In this document: positions 14,370 to 21,608 of the stretch, one piece after another
Layout of the letters: each line of letters begins with the position of its first letter
Position numbering within the stretch: the first letter of the stretch is position 1
Virus record (IMG/VR): IMGVR_UViG_3300006874_000055
Span: 1 to 33,648 of that record
Length of the DNA: 33,648 bases
Strand: one strand, 5' to 3'
Source of the DNA: a virus
Notes under the pieces: generated by a model
Told to the model about the DNA's origin: nothing
Databases searched by the model: none
The model's input: only the letters and a program-made list of their open reading frames with translations
Position numbers and translations under genes: made by a program

Positions 14370-14672
14370 CTACTTTCCTCGCTTCTTTGATTTCTTATTA
14401 CTCTGGTGGCGCTGACCACCTTTCTTCTGATTGTTTTGCTTTTTCCCCTGACGGTTATTGCCCTTGCCACCTCCCCTGCTTTGCTGTTTCTTTCCCTGCT
14501 TAGGCTGATTGCCTCTATCGGGTGGTAGCTGAGGAATGGAACCATCACCATTCAATTCTTTCCAATTCTTGTGATTCCTCTTCATGGCGTCAATGAATAG
14601 CCATATTCCAACAAAAATGGCCGCAAACATAAGAATGGTGGGATCGGTGAAAGATTCTGTGTTGACTTCCAT
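14370..14672 (-). CDS. Single-membrane-span protein with a long basic tail
   Basis: This 100-aa protein starts MEVNTESFTDPTILMF. Residues about 11-30 (DPTILMFAAIFVGIWLFIDA) form one membrane helix. Residues 55-100 are almost entirely Lys, Arg, Gln, Asn and Gly (GKKQQSRGGGKGNNRQGKK). Such a tail could bind nucleic acid or acidic lipids. The positive-inside rule predicts that the tail faces the cytoplasm. The gene follows the tagged 114-aa gene on the same strand and is followed by a terminator. A holin-like or membrane-tethered role is conceivable, but there is no specific evidence. Confidence 0.72.
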   Translation of the reverse strand: MEVNTESFTDPTILMFAAIFVGIWLFIDAMKRNHKNWKELNGDGSIPQLPPDRGNQPKQGKKQQSRGGGKGNNRQGKKQNNQKKGGQRHQSNKKSKKRGK

Positions 14673-14724
14673 GGTGGTTGTTTTTTATTCTAAGACCATC
14701 GCCACCGCATGGTATCAAATCTTA

Positions 14725-15069
14725 TTATCTGCCAGTCCTCACCTCATGGATTTCCATGGCAGTGTCGAACCTATCAACATACTGGAGCCTAAGTATTTGC
14801 CTAGCAAAGTCGTAAACTGGCCCACGGTCTATATTATCACCATGTTCATCTTCCACGACAGCAGTTCCCATGCCTGCATAAAGTTTATGGTCAGGGTGTA
14901 TTTGCTTCTCAATGGCTTTATTGATGAGACCTTCATACCTCTCAACCATGTTGTCTATAGCAGACTGTAGTTCTCCCTCCAAAGCTTTTATCTCCTGCAG
15001 GTTGTAATACTGTCCAATGGATTCATTCACTGATGAATCTTGTCCGAATTTTTGAAGTCTATTACTCAT
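14725..15069 (-). CDS. Small tagged protein (MSNRL...NES leader)
   Basis: This 114-aa protein begins MSNRLQKFGQDSSVNES and shares MSNRL and N-E-S at the same positions with 13433-14251. The body is helical and charged (LQEIKALEGELQSAIDNMVERYEGL) with a short loop GMGTAVVEDEHGD. It starts 4 bases after the stop of the tape-measure-like gene and is probably co-transcribed with it. No known domain. Coiled-coil content together with the leader would fit a small head-packaged or tail-assembly protein; undecided. Confidence 0.8.
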   Translation of the reverse strand: MSNRLQKFGQDSSVNESIGQYYNLQEIKALEGELQSAIDNMVERYEGLINKAIEKQIHPDHKLYAGMGTAVVEDEHGDNIDRGPVYDFARQILRLQYVDRFDTAMEIHEVRTGR

Positions 15070-15073
15070 TGGT

Positions 15074-17647
15074 TTATATGTTTGTTTCTTTTACTACTAA
15101 TGTGCCGTTTAATGTGGAATCGATGGCTCTGAGAGTGGATAACTGAGCCTGCATGACCTGCATTTGCTGACCAATGGCATTCATCATAACATTCATCATT
15201 TGCCTCAACTCCTCATCCTTTTTTATTTGGTTGAGCTTTTCCTTGGGAACACCCTCAATGGTCTTCTCAACTATATCTTTCTTTTCCCTACGGCTTTTCG
15301 AATCATTGAATTTCTCCCCAAAATCGAAAGCAGATGCTCCGGTCTGGAGGGAAACATTAGCACCTTTCCTCAAACCATCAACATCGATGGAAGCCAAGTC
15401 TCTCAGAGTGGAACCCCATATGCTGAATGCATCAATGGATGACTTCGGCATGTCCTTCATGTATTCCACATGATCTTCCATGTGTTCATTGAGTTCACCA
15501 AAGACATCAACCAACTCCCGCATTGGATCACGATATTCCACAATGGCATCCAGCCTCTTTTCCCATTTACCCATGGCCTCAGAGAGGATTCCAGTGGATT
15601 CTGCAATTCCAACGATGGTATTGGCTGTTTGCTCAGGATCATCAACAGATGAGAAGTCTTTCACGAATGTTGATATGGAACCAAAGGATTCTGAAAGGTC
15701 TGATATGATCTCAACACCCCTGGTCACATCCCCATCGCTCCATGGGAATATGCCCTCAGATTCGCGATCTTTCTTACCGACCGCAGCAAAGGATTCTGGT
15801 ATCACAGCCAGGATGCCTTTTATGTTAGCTGCAGCAGATTGGATGGATTCTTCTGTTATCCCCTTCTCACCACCTTTCACCCAGGCCAGGACTCCCTCAG
15901 AAAGAGAGGAAAGAGTATCACCAAGTTTTCTTGTGGAATGAATACCAAGCTCGATATCACCTTTTGAGAATGGTGATTTGAACTCCATACCAAATAGAGA
16001 ATAAGTCTTCGTATCTGAACCCCTTTCTCTTTCACCAATGATTGCGAAAACCCCAGGTATGACATTGAGAACTTTGGTTATGTTGTTCTTGATGGTATTG
16101 AGATCATCCTCCGTTATGTCCATCTTCTTCCAGGCGGTGATACCTTTGGCAAGCCGATGAAGGTTTTTGCCCATCTTCATGGTGGAATCGATGCCCCGCT
16201 CCACATTGTTGGAACCAACACTGAACCCAAAGAGCTTGCTCATGCCGTCCGGTGATCCTGCCACAGCAAACGCTTGACTCATTCCAAAGATGGTGTGCTT
16301 GAGAAGTTCTGAATCTTTCTCTCTCCAACCATCGGAGTTTTTACTCCATTCCTTTATACCTATGGATAGCGTACCAAGTGCGGCTCCCATTCCTAGGATG
16401 ACAGGAATCTTAGCAGGCAACAAGAGAGCATCTTTGAGACTCACATTCTGGAACGAATTGGCAAAACCTTCCACCACAGACTGGATGGCGTATCTCATGG
16501 TATCTGCATCCGATCTGGTGAAATTCACCTTAGCAAACTCGCTAACACCTTTAGCAACAACCCAGAGCGCACCACCTATGCCAGCTATGGCCAAAGCTCC
16601 CGCACCAATCATAAGAGGAACTGGTCCTGCCCCTGCTAGCGTGAATGCCAACCCTAGGCCACCGATCAGTGCTGGTACTTTATAGATGAGGTCTGAGTTC
16701 TCCTGGAGCTTAACATCCTCTGCGAATATCTTGAATCCTTTGGCCACCACCTGGGTAGCAAAGCCTGTGCCTGCAACAGCAAGGGCACCCATAAGCATTG
16801 GCTTCATGAACTTGCCTGCTATCCCATATACTAATGCGGTGCCGCCAATGGTAGCTAATACTAATAAACTACTTTTAGCATCTGGCATAGCCTCTGCAGA
16901 TTTCGAGAATGAATAGGCAAACAATGCGGTGGATATGGAGACACCCGCCAATGCCAGTGACCCCCTGTTTATGTGCTTTGACTGGCGGCCAAATATGGAG
17001 AAGACGGTCGCTGTTCCGGCAACGGCCAGTAAAGTCAACGCAACATCGTCATACCTCGATGCGAGTAATATGGATGCACCAGTCATACCAAGTGCAAAAA
17101 GAGCAACACCAACTCCCATTTTCTGGATGCCGCCAGCAAAACGTTCGAAATTCTCTGCGGATTCCTCATCGAAGAATCGGTTGGCAACAAAGCCCAGAGT
17201 AGCTGTAGCGGCCCCAAGAGCAAGGGAACCAGGAAGCGAGAGGATAAGGAGTGGTGTTGCTAAAGCCATTTTAAGGCCAAACTTCAAAGAATTATCAGCA
17301 ATTGATGCTAAGCTATCAAGCTTCTCAAGAGTGCCACCCACATCAAACTCATTAAATGATTCGCCAATCTTGCCGACCATTTGGCTGAATTTGATGGAAA
17401 AGTTCTCGAAGTTATCTGTTTTTATGTCTCCCTTGCTTATCTTCTCTGAGAGAGAAGTTATCTTATCTAAAAAATCGCTGCTTACACTCAAGTCTTCTGG
17501 TTGCTGCTGTTTCTCAGCATTCATCTTGCCTTCCAGACCTCCGATTAGAGACTCGGTTGCAGCACCCATCTTAGAATTGATGGACTGTATGAGCATTTCG
17601 ATTCTCCCGAGAGTATCTGCAGACTGTTTTATGAAGATTTCAGACAA
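15074..17647 (-). CDS. Large hydrophobic virion protein, tape-measure-like
   Basis: The frame gives about 857 aa from TTG 17647 or 840 aa from ATG 17596 (GGGAG seven bases upstream). It can be extended upstream only through the 27-base repeats of the divergent gene, which yields a repetitive, unlikely protein. The N-terminal 120 residues are helical. Residues about 130-380 contain many Ala/Gly-rich membrane-like helices (LATPLLILSLPGSLALGAAT, GAGALAIAGIGGALWVVAKG). The C-terminal half has repeated amphipathic segments (GIDSTMKMGKNLHRLAKGI, GIHSTRKLGDTLSSLSEGV, GVEIISDLSESFGSISTFV). This mix is typical of tail tape-measure proteins, which set tail length and enter the host membrane. Small tail-linked genes surround it. 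A phage membrane protein is the alternative. Confidence 0.55.
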   Translation of the reverse strand: MSEIFIKQSADTLGRIEMLIQSINSKMGAATESLIGGLEGKMNAEKQQQPEDLSVSSDFLDKITSLSEKISKGDIKTDNFENFSIKFSQMVGKIGESFNEFDVGGTLEKLDSLASIADNSLKFGLKMALATPLLILSLPGSLALGAATATLGFVANRFFDEESAENFERFAGGIQKMGVGVALFALGMTGASILLASRYDDVALTLLAVAGTATVFSIFGRQSKHINRGSLALAGVSISTALFAYSFSKSAEAMPDAKSSLLVLATIGGTALVYGIAGKFMKPMLMGALAVAGTGFATQVVAKGFKIFAEDVKLQENSDLIYKVPALIGGLGLAFTLAGAGPVPLMIGAGALAIAGIGGALWVVAKGVSEFAKVNFTRSDADTMRYAIQSVVEGFANSFQNVSLKDALLLPAKIPVILGMGAALGTLSIGIKEWSKNSDGWREKDSELLKHTIFGMSQAFAVAGSPDGMSKLFGFSVGSNNVERGIDSTMKMGKNLHRLAKGITAWKKMDITEDDLNTIKNNITKVLNVIPGVFAIIGERERGSDTKTYSLFGMEFKSPFSKGDIELGIHSTRKLGDTLSSLSEGVLAWVKGGEKGITEESIQSAAANIKGILAVIPESFAAVGKKDRESEGIFPWSDGDVTRGVEIISDLSESFGSISTFVKDFSSVDDPEQTANTIVGIAESTGILSEAMGKWEKRLDAIVEYRDPMRELVDVFGELNEHMEDHVEYMKDMPKSSIDAFSIWGSTLRDLASIDVDGLRKGANVSLQTGASAFDFGEKFNDSKSRREKKDIVEKTIEGVPKEKLNQIKKDEELRQMMNVMMNAIGQQMQVMQAQLSTLRAIDSTLNGTLVVKETNI

Positions 17648-17661
17648 GCCGTTTGTTTCTT

Positions 17662-17676
17662 TTATATATAAGATAA
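17662..17676. promoter_or_regulatory. Two-way promoter-like TATATATA region
   Basis: A TTATATATAAG core lies between the divergent starts at 17647 (minus) and 17688 (plus). On each strand it is followed by an A-rich stretch like those after the late promoters. It is not an exact TATAAATA, so the call is tentative. Confidence 0.35.
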
Positions 17677-17782
17677 AAAGCGTATCAATGAAAAATAACA
17701 AAAAAAGCGTATCAATGAAAAATAACAAAAAAAGCGTATCAATGAAAAATAACAAAAAAAGCGTATCAATGAAAAATAACAA
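17675..17782 (+). repeat. 27-base tandem repeat, 4 perfect copies, each with an in-frame start codon
   Basis: Units 17675-17701, 17702-17728, 17729-17755 and 17756-17782 each contain GCGTATCAATGAAAAATAAC. The repeat is nine codons long and encodes S-V-S-M-K-N-N-K-K. It gives four in-frame ATGs at 17688, 17715, 17742 and 17769 ahead of the RLPLFEEM tag. Confidence 0.95.
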
Positions 17783-18695
17783 AAGACTCCCATTATTCGA
17801 AGAAATGAGCCACAATTCCAAAGCACATGAAGGAATTGTTAAGATATTGAATAGCGCCAGTGAACGTATAAGAGACCCCCATGATATAAGGCGCATATTT
17901 GATACTTTGAAAAATTATCCTGAGGATGAATCGACTAAGTTTTTGGAAGGGACATACAGTGTTGATGCTAACGGTAACGTATCCGTAGACGGCAATGTGA
18001 ATTTATATTTATTAGGAGGCGCTAACATAATACCATTCAATTTTTTAGAAGTGACTGGTAATTTTAATGTTAGTTATTCTAACATACGTTCTTTGGAAGG
18101 TGCTCCTGAAAGGGTGGGTGGAAGTTTTGACTGTTCTGCCTGTAACCTGACACTTCTGGAATACTCTCCCAAAGAAGTGGGAGATTTTAATTGTTCTAAA
18201 AATATGCTCACTTCATTGAAAGGTGCTCCTGAAAGGGTGGGTGGCGATTTTTTGTGTTACAGCAACAAGTTGGTGTCTTTAGAAGGTTGCCCTATGAATG
18301 TGTCCGGATTTTTTAATTGTTCTCAAAATATGCTCACTTCATTGAAAGGTGCTCCTGAAAGGGTGGGTGGCGGTTTTAACTGTTCTCAGAACCAACTACG
18401 CACCCTGGAAGGTTCTCCCAAAAAAGTTGGTGGCTTTAATTGTTCTAGGAATATGCTCACTTCATTGAAAGGTGCTCCTGAAAGGGTGGGTGGCGGTTTT
18501 AACTGTTCTCAGAACCAACTACGCACCCTGGAAGGTTCTCCCAAAAAAGTTGGTGACAGATATGATTGTTCTAGGAATAACATAAGGTATATGAAAGATA
18601 TGGACTATGACATAACTGTTGATGGTAAATTCATATACAGTTTCAATCCAATGGATGTTTTTTCTAATATAAAAGCAAATGATTACATTTCATAA
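17688..18695 (+). CDS. Leader-tagged leucine-rich-like repeat protein
   Basis: From the first ATG (17688) the protein has 335 aa; from the last (17769), 308 aa beginning MKNNKRLPLFEEMSHNSK. A helical linker is followed by at least eight repeats of about 20 residues, with the pattern L-x-x-L-(E/K)-G-(A/S)-P-(E/K)-x-V-G-G-x-F-(N/D)-C-S-x-N (for example SLKGAPERVGGGFNCSQN). This is a leucine-rich-type solenoid common in large phages and in some bacterial proteins, usually used for binding. Two repeat pairs are nearly identical in DNA, indicating recent internal duplication. The RLPLFE tag suggests it belongs to the same group as its tagged neighbours. Four tandem starts are described separately. 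No enzymatic domain. Confidence 0.82.
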   Translation: MKNNKKSVSMKNNKKSVSMKNNKKSVSMKNNKRLPLFEEMSHNSKAHEGIVKILNSASERIRDPHDIRRIFDTLKNYPEDESTKFLEGTYSVDANGNVSVDGNVNLYLLGGANIIPFNFLEVTGNFNVSYSNIRSLEGAPERVGGSFDCSACNLTLLEYSPKEVGDFNCSKNMLTSLKGAPERVGGDFLCYSNKLVSLEGCPMNVSGFFNCSQNMLTSLKGAPERVGGGFNCSQNQLRTLEGSPKKVGGFNCSRNMLTSLKGAPERVGGGFNCSQNQLRTLEGSPKKVGDRYDCSRNNIRYMKDMDYDITVDGKFIYSFNPMDVFSNIKANDYIS

Positions 18696-18779
18696 AAACT
18701 AACACACAACATGAATAGAATAAAGCACCAGATTTTGTTATAGACAGATAACTCTTTCACCATGGAAGAATGCTTCATC

Positions 18780-18806
18780 AGGGGTGGGTTATAGTTACCC
18801 ACCCCT
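18780..18806. terminator. Strong 10-bp stem-loop between genes
   Basis: AGGGGTGGGT and ACCCACCCCT pair perfectly around a 7-base loop (TATAGTT). It lies 84 bases after the repeat-protein stop and 20 bases before the next ATG. A clear T-run is missing, so it is either an imperfect terminator or an mRNA stem-loop affecting the downstream gene. Confidence 0.5.
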
Positions 18807-18826
18807 ATTCCTTATACAAACACATC

Positions 18827-19333
18827 ATGACAATACCGACATTTGAGAAGTTTTCTGAAATAAAAACCATAGAGGACTACATAAAGTCTTATTCTCCCCC
18901 AAAAATAGGCAAGAATGGAAGATTTTTATTCCATGGAACATCTGTGTACCCCAGCAAATTTGAAATAGATGAATATTTGGATTGGGCAGACGTGGATAAC
19001 GGAAACGTATGGGACATAGATATGCCAGATGGTCATTTATTTCTATCCACGGACATAAAGGAAGCACAGGGCTATGGTAAGTATGTCATACCTTTTGAGT
19101 TGAACACCAATGAAGTATTTGTTAAAAAGGTACATGGGGATGCACCTAGCATAACCTTTGATGATGATTTCAATTATGGTACCAAATATCGTATATGGTC
19201 TGACTTCATGAATTCTCCATATTACGTGCTTGAGGTGAGGACCAGCAGAAAATCTACCTTTGTGGCAGCATTCCACACGCTGATACCAAGGATAGACATT
19301 GCCGTGGATTTCCTTACCCAAACATCTTATTGA
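18827..19333 (+). CDS. Putative ADP-ribosyltransferase-fold protein
   Basis: This 168-aa protein from ATG 18827 starts MTIPTFEKFSEIKTIED, where F-E-K-F-S-E resembles the leaders of the tagged genes. GRFLFHGTS (residues 31-39) followed by LFLSTDIKEAQGYGKYV (71-87) fits the ADP-ribosyltransferase fold: a His/Arg-Gly-Thr/Ser strand that contacts NAD, then S/Y-T with A-x-x-Y-G on the next helix. A downstream Glu (VLEVRTS, about residue 136) could complete the triad. T4 packages the ADP-ribosyltransferase Alt in its head by a similar leader, making a host-modifying injected enzyme plausible. The fold assignment rests on short motifs. The gene converges on and overlaps the gp4 gene by 20 bases. Confidence 0.5.
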   Translation: MTIPTFEKFSEIKTIEDYIKSYSPPKIGKNGRFLFHGTSVYPSKFEIDEYLDWADVDNGNVWDIDMPDGHLFLSTDIKEAQGYGKYVIPFELNTNEVFVKKVHGDAPSITFDDDFNYGTKYRIWSDFMNSPYYVLEVRTSRKSTFVAAFHTLIPRIDIAVDFLTQTSY

Positions 19334-19817
19334 AATAGTTCTCTGTGAGTACCAGGAACTTCCAGTTCCGCTTCCCACAAAACTTCCTGGCTGCATCAAA
19401 CTTAGCCATATTAATGGCATACACCATCAACCGCCTAGTCCTCTTCTCATAGGTCTTATATGAAGCTTTTTTATGTGACTTTACTGGAGGTGGCTTTTTG
19501 AGGTCTCCCGTTGGTTTTATTTCTATTAGATAGACCACTGGCCCCTTGTCTGTTTGGAGCCTCATGAGAACGTCAGGGATGTACACTCCTTGCTTTTTCT
19601 TCACCGGATTGTAGTAAGGTATCTTGATCGGTTCAGATGCCCATTCCAATACCTTGGAATTCATATCACATATCTTGAAGAACTGCTTTTCCCAGGACGA
19701 TCTGTATATGATGACATCGGAGCCTCTGTACTTCTCCTTATTGGTGACATTGTAGTAACCCTGGCGAGTTCTACCATTAGGATTGGGTTTTAGAGTATTT
19801 ACTGGCTTTTTGCTCAT
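19314..19817 (-). CDS. Head completion nuclease-like protein (T4 gp4 type)
   Basis: This 167-aa protein starts MSKKPVNTLKPNPNGRTRQG; ATG 19817 is preferred because GAAAGG lies 8 bases upstream. The segment KYRGSDVIIYRSSWEKQFF followed by CDMNSKVLEWASEPIKIPYY closely matches the T4 gp4 family (Y-R-S-S-W-E-x-x-F, W-x-S-E-x-x-x-I-P-Y). The PD-(D/E)xK-type residues are visible as E43, P81-D82 and E99-x-K101 in YIPD...YLIEIKP. The C-terminus (FCGKRNWKFLVLTENYF) is also characteristic. In T4, gp4 and gp50 act after DNA packaging to let the head accept the tail. The start region faces that of the gp55-like gene. Confidence 0.85.
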   Translation of the reverse strand: MSKKPVNTLKPNPNGRTRQGYYNVTNKEKYRGSDVIIYRSSWEKQFFKICDMNSKVLEWASEPIKIPYYNPVKKKQGVYIPDVLMRLQTDKGPVVYLIEIKPTGDLKKPPPVKSHKKASYKTYEKRTRRLMVYAINMAKFDAARKFCGKRNWKFLVLTENYFNKMFG

Positions 19818-19889
19818 GGATATGCCTTTCATTATATAAGGAAACCAGAAAAATATGGCCATTATAACACAACAAGAACATGTTATCAA

Positions 19890-20762
19890 ATGGCCAAAAG
19901 AAACTACATAGATAGAGACGAATACCATCGAGAGATGGTCAAATGTAAGAAAGCTGGTGAATTATCCCCCAGAGCACTAGAACTTATCCAGATACACATA
20001 GACAGGTCTTCACTCAAATACAGCAGAACGTATGAATCGGACCAGGAACGTGAAGATTGCATGTCTTCTGCCATGATGGATATACTCCAGTATTGGAAAA
20101 ACTTCAAAGAATCCAATGTGGTCCAATTCAAAATGATACGCAATGCGCACCCTGGAGACCAAATAAAGATCATAGGCAAAGACTGGGAGTTGGTCATAGG
20201 GTTCCACAGGGGACCAGCAAAGGTGAAGGATAACGAGATCATATCATTAATACGTGACACCAGAAATAGAACCATATCCGCGATGGCAGACACCATCAAC
20301 GAAATCCACAAAGATAAAGTGAAGATAACCGTGGATAAAATGAAAAGAAAGGTAACTTTTCAGGATGTCACGGAGGATCAATCACTTGTCAGGTTGGAAA
20401 TAAAGATGATGGAGAAGGAAACGCACATATCTACCAAAGAAGGCAACCCCAAATCAACACTCGTATACCAAACGGTAAAGAAAGACTACGAACCCGATCT
20501 GCTGCAATACCTTTCAGATGAAGGTAAGGAACTCAAATCCGAAAAAGAAATTGACGATTTCATAATGAACAGTGACATAAGCGTTCCTATACCAATCACA
20601 GATGCCTCAGGCGATGGCATAATAGAGTTTGGTGAACCAGGGAATTGCTTCTCCTACTTCACCAGTGTCATAAGAAACGGAATTTTAAAGGAATTCAAAA
20701 AGAAAAACAAAGGAACACACGTCTCTATTGGTACTGACAAAGGAGAAGTGTATTCCATTTGA
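19890..20762 (+). CDS. Late-transcription sigma factor, T4 gp55-like, with a large central insertion
   Basis: In this 290-aa protein, residues 1-73 end with SDQEREDCMSSAMMDILQYWKNF and residues 250-275 read PGNCFSYFTSVIRNGILKEF. In gp55-like proteins of T4-type phages, R-E-E-M-x-S-D-x-I-x-N-x-x-Q-Y-x-x-N-F and N-P-F-A-Y-F-T-Q-I-I...R-R-I-x-K-E lie close together and form the sigma-region-2 helices that bind RNA polymerase and the TATAAATA box. Here they are separated by about 175 residues rich in Lys, Glu and beta-prone segments (AHPGDQIKIIGKDWELVIGF). The gene lies next to gp4 and far from its targets, which are promoters throughout the window. The insertion is unexplained. Confidence 0.75.
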   Translation: MAKRNYIDRDEYHREMVKCKKAGELSPRALELIQIHIDRSSLKYSRTYESDQEREDCMSSAMMDILQYWKNFKESNVVQFKMIRNAHPGDQIKIIGKDWELVIGFHRGPAKVKDNEIISLIRDTRNRTISAMADTINEIHKDKVKITVDKMKRKVTFQDVTEDQSLVRLEIKMMEKETHISTKEGNPKSTLVYQTVKKDYEPDLLQYLSDEGKELKSEKEIDDFIMNSDISVPIPITDASGDGIIEFGEPGNCFSYFTSVIRNGILKEFKKKNKGTHVSIGTDKGEVYSI

Positions 20763-20768
20763 TTCTTT

Positions 20769-21608
20769 TTACATCACATCGATGATGTGGCTGTAGTATC
20801 TACCCAAAGACTTCCACGAAAGGTAAGCATCCAGGAGATAAGCACCTCTGAGCTGGGGTGCAACATTTCTTGCTTCATTGGTTGGAGTTCCACCCAAAAT
20901 CAGCAGCACATTTTTTATGGTGGCTTCGCTGATACCATCGGCTTCAAGGAGTGTTCTCACGGAAGCCCTGTCGAAGCCTCCCGTTGCCACTTTCTTGCCG
21001 TAGGCCACCTCAATACCACCTTGACCACCTGAGTACAAGAGAGATACCTTCCTTGTGCCAGGAATCACAGATTCAACTATCTTGCCACTGATGACGGTTC
21101 CGGCACGTATTTCTTCGATGGGTTCATCATCCTCATCATCCTCATCATCCTCATCATCCTCATCATCCACCTCCAGTTCCACCGTTTCCTCATCTTCCTC
21201 GGTATCTTCTTCCTCATCTTCCTCTTTTATGAGGACACACTGAGTTCTGTTAACCTCCAGATGGTGGCCATTTTCAGATACTATGGTGAGCATCTCGCCC
21301 ACAATCTTGAGTACATGGCCTGTACCACCATCAAATGAGACCTTTGAGCCTTCCACTATACCACCACCTGGGTTCATGATGTCATCGAAATTGTCATTCT
21401 CTGTGAGAACCTCGCTAAAAGTCATCTGAGGGATGATGACATTTTCCAATAGCTGCCTGGGAACACCAGACGATCCGAACTGGAAAAAATGAGGTATGGG
21501 ATCACCCTTGATGGTTCTAACAAATGATCCTTGAGATGGTGGTAGGTGTTCGATGATGGCCTTGGCACCACCGAATTCTACGTAGTAGTATTTATTTTGA
21601 ATATCCAT
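20769..21608 (-). CDS. Acidic protein of unknown function
   Basis: This 279-aa protein starts MDIQNKYYYVEFGGAKAIIEHLPPS. Residues about 80-125 resemble a small SH3-like barrel (GSKVSFDGGTGHVLKIVGEMLTIVSE). A long Asp/Glu stretch (about 130-165) is encoded partly by a 9-base repeat. A second barrel-like part (AGTVISGKIVESVIPGTRKVSLLY) and a helical tail (RTLLEADGISEATIKNVLLIL) follow. The first 17 bases overlap the end of the 616-aa gene, so the two are likely co-translated. It may be a virion or assembly protein given neighbours gp55, gp4 and gp15-like, but no family is recognised. Confidence 0.8.
   Translation of the reverse strand: MDIQNKYYYVEFGGAKAIIEHLPPSQGSFVRTIKGDPIPHFFQFGSSGVPRQLLENVIIPQMTFSEVLTENDNFDDIMNPGGGIVEGSKVSFDGGTGHVLKIVGEMLTIVSENGHHLEVNRTQCVLIKEEDEEEDTEEDEETVELEVDDEDDEDDEDDEDDEPIEEIRAGTVISGKIVESVIPGTRKVSLLYSGGQGGIEVAYGKKVATGGFDRASVRTLLEADGISEATIKNVLLILGGTPTNEARNVAPQLRGAYLLDAYLSWKSLGRYYSHIIDVM
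21125..21168. repeat. 9-base tandem repeat encoding Asp-Asp-Glu
   Basis: About five copies of CATCATCCT in the gene at 20769-21608 encode D-D-E-D-D-E-D-D-E-D. A likely slippage hotspot that varies the length of the acidic linker. Confidence 0.85.

Noticed and set aside
16929-17687. Upstream extension of the repeat-protein frame on the plus strand
   Set aside because: It is antisense to the well-formed tape-measure-like gene and has Ser/Pro-rich shadow composition; the gene starts with the ATGs in the 27-base repeats.
17648-17896. N-terminal extension of the tape-measure-like protein through LLFFIDTLF repeats
   Set aside because: This is the antisense reading of the 27-base repeats and the tag of the divergent gene; the hydrophobic repeats are a by-product.
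20773-20787. Palindrome CACATCGATGATGTG at converging gene ends as a terminator
   Set aside because: It lies inside coding sequence and is not followed by a T-run on either strand.
19554-21243. Additional open frames antisense to gp4 and to the acidic protein
   Set aside because: They mirror conserved genes on the other strand and have skewed composition such as poly-Ser from the Asp/Glu repeat.
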